From Schistocephalus solidus (Eukaryota; Platyhelminthes; Cestoda; Diphyllobothriidea; Diphyllobothriidae), in NCBI GenBank assembly GCA_017591395.1, contig WEDG01000289.1, positions 62,001 to 126,000 on the forward strand: a stretch of DNA of 64,000 nt. The letters run 5' to 3'. Position numbers and translations under genes: made by a program. The notes beneath the pieces are model-generated. The model saw nothing but the letters and a program-made list of their open reading frames with translations. It had not been told where the DNA came from and made no database searches. Numbering within the stretch: position 1 is the first letter of the stretch; every line of letters begins with the position of its first letter. Of the stretch, positions 53,929 through 62,349 are shown one piece after another.

Positions 53929-54944
53929 TATTTTACAGCAAATGGAGGTTAGGCTGACAGGCCGATAATTGTTGACATTAGATCGAGCACCACTCTTGTA
54001 TATGGGGTATATATTTGCTGCCTTCCATTCGGATGGCAGTTTCCATGATTCAAATTACGAATTAACTATATAAGCTAGTGGTTTGCACAGTTCGCTGGCC
54101 AGTTCTTTCAAGAACTTGGCCGGTATATCGTCCGGACCAGATGACTTCGCTTCTTTCAGATTTCGCAGTTCTCGTTCCATGAGAGGTTCCCGGAAGATTA
54201 TTTATTCAAGCACTGGACCGGCGTCTATAAAAGCACTTTTGACGTGGTCAAGCTGAAGTTCCGGTTCTCTAGTGAAAACGGAGGCAAAAAACCGACCTAA
54301 GTACTCGGCTTTGTCGCAATTTTCAACGACTTCAACACCATTCCCATCCATGAGTACTGCTACTGGGTCCTTGTTTTTAGTCGGCTATTGATATAATGAA
54401 ATAAAATTTTGGTTTATATTCAGCCTGTTGAATAATTCTTGATTCATAGTTCTTCCTTGCCTGACGAATCATTCTTTTTACAGCGTTTCTTTGATGCTGA
54501 AATTCTTTGAGATGCTCTGCTGACCCTGTTTGCCAGAATACCTTCCATTTTTTATTCTTCTTCTTTAACTGCCTGTTAAGTTCTCTTGTTAACCAGGCGG
54601 GGCGACTATTCTTTTTTCGCACCTTCACTGGACAAAAGCGTTCAATCAGATCGAGTGAGACTGTCTTAAATTATCGCCAGTCATCCTCTGGATTCCCTTT
54701 AAGCAAACAATCCCATCTCATAGACATCAGTTCTTTCCTCATCGCGTTAAAATCAGCCTTCCATATATTTCGCTTGCATTCCGTTTCATTCTGGCGCTGA
54801 GAAAAAAGTGAGTAATCCCACATCAGCGTACTATGGTCACTCTTACCGAGGGGTGCAACAGAATACACTTCATCAATGCTAGAGAATTCCTTCGTAAATA
54901 CTTAAATTATGCTTAAATTATTTTTTAGTGTCTATTAGGCCACC

Positions 54945-55160
54945 TGATAGATAGATATATGTTTTATTTGAGTACCCGGAAGGGCAATATCATTGTTGGC
55001 TGTGATAAGAAAGGAACAGATTAAATATTTATGATTATGGTGTGTTTGTGCATTTATTTTGTTTATGCGATATGCAAAAATTGTTTGTTTCTAACATGAT
55101 GTTGATCCTGTAATTTTTGGTGTTAGATATTTATAGGTTTATTGATGTTATGTTAATAAT
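54945..55160 (-). mobile_element. LINE 3' end (family M), B-like tail
   Basis: On the minus strand it ends CCCTTCCGGGTACTC, AAATAAAACATATATCTATC with a short (ATCT)n tail. The same end is at 62365-62400. The internal part matches 52230-52430. Confidence 0.55.
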
Positions 55161-55179
55161 TGTTGCCAAAATTATTTTT

Positions 55180-56520
55180 TTTTGTCGGGTACAAGACTAT
55201 AGCCATGACCTGAGAAACGATGACAATTTCCAGATATCAGAAATGGAAAACAAAGCTGAACACTTTTCACAGTTCTTTCGGTCGTTTTTCACTAGAGAAG
55301 CTCTTTTTATTTCCATCTAGTTGCGACACTATGGGAGCGCCAATTATTCGGGATATGCTCTTTCGAGAAGAGGTGGTCTTTGAAGAACTAAAAAGTCTGA
55401 AGGCATGCAACTCCCCTGGCTCCGACGAGATTCCAGTAAAGCTACTCCTCGAACTTGCTCGAGAGCTGGCGAAACTGCTTTCCTTTCTGTGTTAGAAATC
55501 GTTCAATATGGGAATTCTTCCTACCGACTGGGAAACAGCCCACATCACATCGCTTCACAAAAGTGGTAGTCGTGCATTTGCTACAAACTACAGGCCTGTC
55601 AGCCTGACCTCAATCTGTTGCAAGGTTATGGAGACGATGCAGACGATTTCCAAGAAAATCTTCGTCAATTGGACGAGTTCTCCCGCAAATGGCTCTTGTC
55701 CATCAACTCAAACAAATGCATTCTGCTACGTCGAGGAAATCGAAATCAGGTCACTGATAAGCGACCCTACTATTTGAACGGTTTGCCACTCCGAAAAGCA
55801 CACACACAGAAGGATCTTGGAGTTTCGATGAAAGAAAACCTGTAGGCTTCTATGCAATGTTACAAGGCAGCTAAATCCGCCAATTCAATGCTGTACGCTA
55901 TCAAGTGTGCATATAAAGTATTCGATAAAGACTGCTTTTCCACAGTCTTTGGTACGTTTGTAAGGCCACATCTCAAATATGCGATCCAAGCCTGGCGACC
56001 GTGGACCCAACAGGACTACAACATGCTCGAAAGGGTGCAGCGGAGAGCCACAAAATTAGTAAGAGTTCAAGGTGAGCTGTCATATGCGATTCGCCTAAAT
56101 TATCTAAAGCTCTATCCTCTGAGTTATAGGCAGTTGCGCGGACACTTGATACAAAGCTTCCGTTTCATGCGTAGCATAGATTGCGCCCTCCTATGTGATG
56201 ACTTTTTCCAACTTGCCACTAGGAATAATCTCCGAGGTCATCCATTCAAAGTAAGAGTGCCCCAAGTAAGATTGGATGTGAGGAAGTATTTTTTCACCAA
56301 CCGTGTCTTGGAACCGTGGAATAACCTAACTGAGGCAATTTTAATGTCCCATTCTGTGGACACATTCAAACATTGGCTTGATAAACATATATTGCTGCAC
56401 CACGAACACTATGTGACTACTTAAACTTAACAATATCAGTGTACCACGTAAATCTGCCTGCATTCACTTAACTCTAACTTCTTTACATTGCTGCTTTTCC
56501 TTGCTATTTTTATGTAACAA
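55180..56520 (+). mobile_element. CR1-like LINE, family G copy 1, reverse-transcriptase core deleted
   Basis: Fingers region 55220-55630 (SLKACNSPGSDEIPVKLLLE, LPTDWETAHITSLHKSGSRA, NYRPVSLTSICCKVME), then directly thumb DDFQENLRQLDEFSRKWLL (55640), LPLRKAHTQKDLGVSMKENL, a TAG at 55843, and an open C-terminus 55852-56424 (FGTFVRPHLKYAIQAWRPW, ERVQRRATKLVRVQGEL, LYPLSYRQLRGHLIQSFRFM, NNLRGHPFKVRV). The palm with both catalytic Asp motifs is absent: a deletion at about 55632-55640. It may have moved in this form with help from another copy. Confidence 0.85.
55852..56424 (+). pseudogene. LINE G1 ORF2 C-terminus, fully open
   Basis: 190 codons without a stop, the best-kept C-terminus in the window. 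ANSMLYAIKCAYKVFDKDCF here is the uninterrupted form of the sequence split at 23071-23440 in copy G2. Confidence 0.82.
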
Positions 56521-56916
56521 ATAGGGATTTCAAAGGTGTTAGCCTATTTTCCTCAAATACACGGAAAGTACACTGAACTGAACTAATGGAAAGGTGCAAT
56601 GCTGGAATGTTTCCATAGGTCTGAAAAAGTTGCATTTGCTTGAAATAATGTAAATAGTTCAGCGAGGAGTATTGGGGCATATATCATATGGTGAATTATA
56701 CATGGAGGGATTTTTTTGATCACATAGGATGGAGACTTGGGTAGTTTTCAGATAGCTGCTTTTACTGGTTCTGTGCTAAAATGGATCTCCCTTGGGATAC
56801 AGGTGGGTAGTTTGACCTGTCTGTTTTACTTGTGGGTGCGAAGACAAAGAGCGAGATTTACAAATATTAAGAAGTTAGCAGAGCTCTTCCATTATGAACG
56901 ACTCAAAATAAGCACC
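56521..56916. other. LINE 3' flank, no recognised feature
   Basis: Contains ACTGAACTGAAC at the probable LINE end (56570-56582). Nothing else recognised. Confidence 0.45.
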
Positions 56917-56965
56917 CCGATCAGATTTGACGGCGCCAAGCAGTGCCAAATCAATAAACCTATTA
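56917..56965 (+). mobile_element. LINE 3'-end fragment, family N copy 3
   Basis: GACGGCGCCAAGCAGTGCC and AATCAATAAACCTATTATTA match 36160-36235. Severely truncated. Confidence 0.6.
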
Positions 56966-57048
56966 TTATCTGAATGGAGCTGCTGAGGAACTGCATGGCA
57001 GCAGATTCAATCGCTAGAGCTGGCCTTGCCAACTGTGACAGTTTTAGC

Positions 57049-57362
57049 TTAAGATAGAGGTATTGTTTCACACGAATCAGCGAAAAAGTATGCTAAAACT
57101 AGAAGATGACCATTTCCATGGTGGGAAGGAGGCGTTAGATCCATCAAATCGACACTAACAATTTCATTTGAGTAACCTGCCAGAATGGGCTGCAGTGGTG
57201 CACATTGCGCAGGGTTGGGATTTTTATCTCTGCATATACGGGCAAGTGTTGACGATGTCCTGGATGACTCACTGCAACACAATGTTGTCGGAAAGAGCTT
57301 GACCAGATCGATATGAAATCGGGAAAGTGTGGGTTTAATCGCCCTCTGAGACAAAACCAGGT
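57049..57362 (-). mobile_element. Gypsy integrase fragment
   Basis: Minus strand: ARICRDKNPNPAQCAPLQPI, LAGYSNEIVSVDLMD (first catalytic Asp) and HHGNGHLLVLAYFFAD. Matches the integrase core start of Ty3/Gypsy elements; diverged from the complete element here (AALQPILTGYPNERVGVDLV). Confidence 0.7.
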
Positions 57363-57480
57363 GATGTGGGTCAGTTATAATGGGTTTATTGATAAAGCAC
57401 CTCTTAGACACCGTCAATCTCCTTAGAGCACGGGAAAAACCTAAAACAAACTCTTTTTTTCTGCTGCTAATTTAGCGTTG
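57363..57480 (-). mobile_element. LINE C-terminus and 3' end, family N copy 4
   Basis: Minus strand KLAAEKKSLF then a stop, ATTGACGGTGTCTAAGAGG and TGCTTTATCAATAAACCC. As at 37890, a family N end abuts a Gypsy integrase fragment in the same orientation. Confidence 0.55.
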
Positions 57481-57740
57481 TTTTGGTTTTAGGCTTGGTT
57501 AATAGTGTGCGAAATGAAGAGTTTATGTTAAATAAAAAATCTACCTTCGAAGGAATAGCAAAAACATAAAAGGAAAAATAACCGCACAGTAAAAGAATTA
57601 ACGTTTCGTGCTAAGACATTTTTGGGTCAAGAATAATCTGTCACTTATGGATGTTCGAGTACTCATTCCACAGGGGTAGAGTCGATAGCGGGCTATTCGA
57701 TTATCTATTACATCCAATCAGATGCGAATGCCTACAAGCG

Positions 57741-58259
57741 TGTAACGAACCACAGTTCCGACAGAATTTTTAAAATGGACTGGAGGCACATTTCGCGCGA
57801 ATCCCGGATGGGAATGGAGTGACAAAATGTCGGTGAAGATGCCAGTGCCCTTTCCACTCTCGAACGCTGGCCCTGTCCCAACGATTACCCCCACCGCTTA
57901 TCGTATCTTTATCCTCCATTCAATGTCAGCATCCCCTAATCCCGACCCTGCAGTTGCCCACAGCGTTGCACTCCCCACCAGTTATCCAACGGACATGACA
58001 GAATTCCCCCCACTCCAAAAGGGATATAGCTTCGTGTAACGGTCCCTTCCTTATTTTCTATCGTGTCCTTTCATACGTTTATATCCTTCTTAAAAATAGA
58101 ATCCATTTCCGATATTTCTGTCGTTCCTTCTAATGACTGTTGCGTTTGAGTGATCGGCATGGTGCTTAGAGACCCTTTTCAATGCGAACATCGCCTAATA
58201 ACGACTACAGGTGCGCTACTCGCCAGTATGTGCCAACCTCGAAGTCCTCGGCCACTAAA
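57741..58259 (+). repeat. TRIM 5' LTR
   Basis: 519 bp. ORFs of 70-98 codons run through it but are not conserved between the two LTRs. It ends CTAAA where LTR 2 has CTACA, so the CA terminus is mutated. Confidence 0.82.
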
Positions 58260-58358
58260 TTGGTGGAAGCGGTGCGTTGGAGAGGAGCACACACTCCCAC
58301 ACCTGCCAAACCAACCCGCACAACACTGAGAACAGTGCTGCTTTTCAGAAGGAGCCCA
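58260..58358 (+). other. TRIM internal region with primer site and purine tract
   Basis: 99 bp: one spacer base, primer site 58261-58276, a short unique stretch, and purine tract 58347-58358. Confidence 0.7.
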
Positions 58359-58880
58359 TGTAACGAACCACAGTTCCGACAGAATTGTTTAAATGGACTG
58401 AAGGCACTTTTCGCGTGAATCCTGGATGGGAATGGAGTGACAAAATGTCGGTGAAGATGCCGGTGCCCTTTCCACTCTCGAACGCTGGCCCCCATCCCCA
58501 CGATTACTGTCGCCGCTTATCGTATTGTTATCCTCCGTTCAATGTCAGCATCCCCTCACCCCGACCCTGCAGTTTCCCAGGGCGTTGCACTTCCCACCGG
58601 TTATCCAACGGACATGACAGAATTCCTCCCACTCCAAAAGGGATATAGCTTCATGAAACGCTCCCTTCCTTATTATCTATCGTGTCGTTTCATACCTTTA
58701 TATCCTTCTTACAAGTAGAATCCATTTCTGACATTTATGTCGTTACTTCTGATTCCTGTTGCGTTTGAGTGATCGGCATGTTGCTTCGAGACCCTGTTCA
58801 ATACGTACATTGCCTAATAACGACTACAGGTTCACTACTCGCCCGTGTGTGTGCCAACCTCAAAGTCCTCGGCTGCTACA
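58359..58880 (+). repeat. TRIM 3' LTR
   Basis: 522 bp, TG...CA ends intact. Scattered substitutions against LTR 1 (for example TTTTTAAAA/TTGTTTAAA, CCCTGTCCC/CCCCATCCC, GCTTCGTG/GCTTCATG), so it is clearly older than the Gypsy at 43828. Confidence 0.85.
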
Positions 58881-58904
58881 AGCGCATCGTTCTACTGGTT
58901 AGTT

Positions 58905-59115
58905 CAGTGATTAGTTAGACTTACTTGAACTGATCTCTAAAAACGGTAGAAACGGGATTTAGGCACGAATTGTTCACCTGCAAGAAAATTCCGATGATAC
59001 CAACCAGTAATTATATTGTGCTTGATAATTTGAGATTATTTATTGACTGATCTCGATCAGACAATAATTTATGCATGATTAATCTCTGCAAACCTATTGA
59101 GGATATAGCCCTGCT
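58905..59115 (+). mobile_element. LINE 5'-region fragment plus family L repeat
   Basis: 58925-59003 (GAACTGATCTCTAAAAACGG, GTTCACCTGCAAGAAAATTC) matches 38488-38555, the leader just before ORF2 of the CR1-like LINE. 59045-59115 matches 51868-51940. Confidence 0.55.
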
Positions 59116-60239
59116 ATCACCAACCCCACCTAGTCCTGGCAAAATTGGTGTGAGTAGAATTTACAGTCAAGTTCCAAGCTAAATGCCTTAACGACTTACA
59201 GTCCTGTTGGATTATTAATACTTTCATAAATTCCAACTACTATCGTAGTCAAAAGTACTTAACATTTTTGCCAAAAACCAATCGCAAATCGTCTGCGTAT
59301 AAGCAGACTAGAAGACTGGGCTGGGCCTACGCTAGGACTAGATTATAGTCTTTTAGGCGTGGCCATGCTAGCCGTGGCATCCCCTCTCCCACCCAGCCGA
59401 ACTATCATCTAAGTGCAGTGGACGGTATGACGCATTCGCCAAATCTACATTCCACAGTATTTGCATGTCTTAAGTAGCGCGCTCATGCGCACGCACGCTC
59501 GCAGTAATGCCAACCTCCGAGTCATGACCACTTCTCATATCGATTTTTTGTACGAGATTGTCTGCGAAATTTTGACTAGCCTACCTGCACTGTGGGATTT
59601 TGACTGCAGTACTGTTCCTGTTGCTGGATCTTGTCGTGCACTCAGACAATCAGTCACGCACGGATTACTAAGCGGAAGGGAAAAAGGCAGTACATAGGAT
59701 AACAGTATTTACCGTGTCCTCGGATGCTGGCAGAAGTGGGCAATCCTGTGCGTCTGGGTTTGTTTAATCTCGCCGTCTTGACCGTCCACCATACAAATCT
59801 TTCGCTCCGTGAAACCAGTTAATGTCGATTTTTCTAACTAATTGACTAGGTATAATACTAAAGGTACTGTGTTTACGGATTGCCTCTGAAGGTTTTACAA
59901 ATGATTTTCACATACCAGTGAAGACAGTGTAAAGTAGGCTGTCAAAGAAGGACATCTTGCCCGCATAACCACTCCAACAGAAGCTCAGGCACAAAAGCGG
60001 CTGCAGCATTTCCGACCATCTACCATAGACAGGCAATCGAACACTGGACGGCCTCAGGTTGGCCACAGCGACGGTCTCTATCCCCAGCTGAAATTTTTCC
60101 GTGATCGTAGCCCACAATTATTTTAGTTCATTTGTAATCGCCTGATCACGGGTGATCCGATCTGCCTTTTTACTATATGAATTTACTTAAATAAAAAGGA
60201 CAACAAGCCTACCAAACGGACTCCACCTTCTCTTCTCAG
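59116..60239. other. Intergenic or intronic, no recognised feature
   Basis: A 78-codon plus ORF (59461-59697) and a 69-codon minus ORF (59908-60117) lack motifs. If the exon at 60240 is real, this would be its upstream intron. Confidence 0.4.
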
Positions 60240-60500
60240 GTGTCCAGACACTTTTCAGTAACGGAAGCGGTATGTCATTGCGGCTCCGAAGGCCAAGTGC
60301 GTGAGTTGGATGCTGCTGGACTATGTTCGTCCGATGGTGGCCTAAAATTTGTAAGACATACGTATGCCTACCGGAGTATCGATGGTAGTTTGGGCCAAAT
60401 ACATAACCGTCTTTTGAACGACCGTGGACAAGCCACGTCTTTGTCCTTGTCATTTTCCGACTCTGAAGACAATTGGCGGGGAAAACTATCAAAACCCTGA
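60240..60500 (+). CDS. Candidate terminal exon of an unidentified gene
   Basis: A strong acceptor (CTCCACCTTCTCTTCTCAG) precedes 87 open codons ending in TGA at 60498-60500. The text (SVTEAVCHCGSEGQVRELDA, YAYRSIDGSLGQIHNRLL, SLSLSFSDSEDNWRGKLSKP) looks protein-like with an acidic end. No family recognised and no upstream exon found in the window. Phase assumed 0. The minus strand is also open here. Confidence 0.35.
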   Translation: MSRHFSVTEAVCHCGSEGQVRELDAAGLCSSDGGLKFVRHTYAYRSIDGSLGQIHNRLLNDRGQATSLSLSFSDSEDNWRGKLSKP

Positions 60501-60709
60501 TAATTATAAGGCACAATTACTTGGTTCATAGGGCGTGACCCATTTCACCGGGCTCTGAACTCGAAAGGTCAGAGGAGTTCTCCGTCCTCCATGCCGTAAG
60601 GCGGGCCTTTTCCAAAGTTTAGTTGTCTTTCATAACATGCACAGTGTAGACAGGCTTTCCGTCAGGTGAACTTTCATTTCGCTCTAAAAGAGCGGTCAAT
60701 CCCTAATAG

Positions 60710-60850
60710 CATGTCTATATCAGACGTATATCGCACTGATATCGATATGTCGAGATACGTATATCGCCTGTATATCGACTTTGACCTCTGTGTTGATATA
60801 TGCCTAATATCGACATGCCGATATTTGTCGAAATATGCGAGAGGTTCGGA
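60710..60850. repeat. ATATCG-rich quasi-palindromic stretch
   Basis: ATATCG or its complement CGATAT recurs at least eight times, spaced 10-20 bp, with TATGTCGA, CGACATGCCG and TTGTCGAAATATGC. Both strands are open because the motif lacks stops in several frames. A looser echo is at 62075-62130. Confidence 0.6.
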
Positions 60851-61334
60851 TAATTCCTTCAAAACCCTCCATCGAATAAGAATATACACGGCGCGCCCAA
60901 TTCGATTAATTTACTGCGTCCGCCTACTACGTAACCATCGTTTCTAATCCTATGTAGCTCGCGTATACGCCACTTCAGTCAAATTTAAACATTCCCCGCG
61001 TTTTGTAAGAAAAAGTAAACACATATCTGATAGGAACTTATAAAAAGGTTTATTAAAAAACGTGCAAAATTATATATGTACAAAAATAATTAATAGTCCT
61101 CTTTATATGTACAATGCGGGTCGCTGGGATGGGTTCAATCGTGGGGTAGGTGGGTTGTTATCATGGGGGACAGGAGTGGTGGCAAATGCAGGCTGGCCTT
61201 CTATAAACAGATAGTGTGGTTAAGTGAAAATAAATCAACCAACCGTAAAAAGGGAATTCTGATGGGTGTCTTTGCACCCCTTGCCGGCGGCGTATAGCGA
61301 CCGTTTTAGCCGCCGTCTTAATGCAACCTCCAAA
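60851..61334. other. No recognised gene; minus-strand poly-A signal candidate
   Basis: AATAAA on the minus strand near 61040 would suit the ORF pair at 61335-61797 as a 3' UTR end, about 290 bp past its stop. Confidence 0.35.
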
Positions 61335-61797
61335 TCATATAGGTTTATGTGGGCACCTCCATTCCACCTGATGTACAGCTCTACATAGTTTGAAATCTAT
61401 AAGAGGTGTTATAGCCCACCTGAAATGAGTTCGTTCACCTTTGATCCGCCTAAAGCTTCCTTTCCTTTTCGTCCTTGGAACCGTACGTAGGTGGCTATGG
61501 GCAATATTTGATTCAATAGCCCATTCCCTAACCCTATCCCGAATCGACGTCTGTGAGGGTATACAACTCTCAGTGCTGCTTTCCTCCTCTCTGACGACGA
61601 AGTACTTATCCCTCGCTTTTATTCGTGGGCTCAACTGCAGATAACCACAACGGTGATTCATCTGCATCTAGGAGCACTTCCATCCAAGTTCGATCGCTTG
61701 ACGGTGTAGATGTGACTTCCTTGTCAGCTTTTACTCGCTTATGCTTGAATCTATACCTGTTAACCTCCTCAGTAACTTGGTGGCATATTTCCGCCAC
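61335..61797 (-). pseudogene. Hypothetical protein, two overlapping frames
   Basis: Frame 1 (61797-61606): EICHQVTEEVNRYRFKHKRV, TWMEVLLDADESPLWLSAVE. Frame 2 (61667-61335): KYFVVREEESSTESCIPSQT, RDRVREWAIESNIAHSHLRT. A shift near 61620 joins them into one protein-like reading of about 150 residues. The REWAIESNIAHSHLRT segment resembles a WAIE.NI.H..L helix I have seen in animal transposon-related proteins, but that is a weak memory. Could be a broken gene or a transposon-derived ORF. Confidence 0.3.
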
Positions 61798-62349
61798 GAC
61801 GCGGGCAACATGCCTTCTAATTGTCCTCTTACTGGGCTGCCTTAAACATTATAGAAGGTTAATAGACAAAATAAATGGATATAGTAAACAGAAATGGAAT
61901 ATAAATGCCAAAATGGGTGGGTCAGAAGTGCAGGCAGAATTACGGTCAAGCGCGCACGCCAGGACAAATAAAAGGGTCATGGCCGCTTCCCGCGCACACT
62001 ATAGGCACACTAACAGCACACCAACCAATCACAGCACGGAGTCTTAATATAGATAAACCAATGATCAGGGGCTTTTTCGTTTCTCGACATGTTGAGATTT
62101 CAGTATATCCGGGCTATATCGACTGCTATTAGGGCATTGCCTCTGCAAATTTGGCCACATGACGGAATGGTCTGAAACGAACAACGTCTTTTGAACCTCT
62201 GAGTCCACATTGTCAATTTGAAATTCCACAACTGCGCAAATCTAAGTCAACGTGTAAGTCTCTTTCATAATAACAATGTCTCATGATAAAAAACGAGACA
62301 AACATAATCGTTCAGAAAAACTATGCAAAAGGGGGATGATGAAAAAAAT
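61798..62349. other. No recognised feature
   Basis: A 140-codon plus ORF (61625-62047) is mostly the opposite strand of the pair above. Confidence 0.4.

Larger units (their letters stand above)
52490..54900 (-). mobile_element. CR1-like LINE, family F, 5'-truncated
   Basis: Minus strand, in order: endonuclease end (YSVAPLGKSDHSTLMWDYSL, 54868), Lys-rich linker (RPAWLTRELNRQLKKKNKKW), decayed fingers near 54200-53940, palm (HGFRQNHSCLSSLLLSTEQW, YTDFKKAFDSVPHKR), GSVLGPLLFLVYINDCVDD-like text near 53570-53500 with the catalytic triad altered, SSWSTRWLLNFNVGKCVVLR, RVTKMVKNLSHLPYETRL, DLIPLNYRQLRGDLIQTYRI, NLRGHPFKLQRNLS, stop at 52704. A 3' tail of repeated AAGTGACTT is at 52491-52515. Multiple stops. 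Confidence 0.82.
57741..58880 (+). mobile_element. TRIM-like LTR miniature element, 1140 bp
   Basis: Two direct repeats of 519 and 522 bp, each starting TGTAACGAACCACAGTTCCG and ending CTA(A/C)A, enclose only 99 bp. The whole is flanked by the 4-bp duplication AGCG (57737-57740, 58881-58884). Directly after LTR 1 is TGGTGGAAGCGGTGCG, whose complement matches 14 of 16 bases of a tRNA-Leu 3' end; directly before LTR 2 is AGAAGGAGCCCA, a polypurine-like tract. No coding capacity. TRIMs that depend on autonomous LTR elements are known from taeniid tapeworms. Orientation + is set by primer site and tract. Confidence 0.85.

Noticed and set aside
60674..60889. Opposed ORFs of 71 and 93 codons
   Set aside because: Explained by the ATATCG-rich repeat, which lacks stop codons in several frames.
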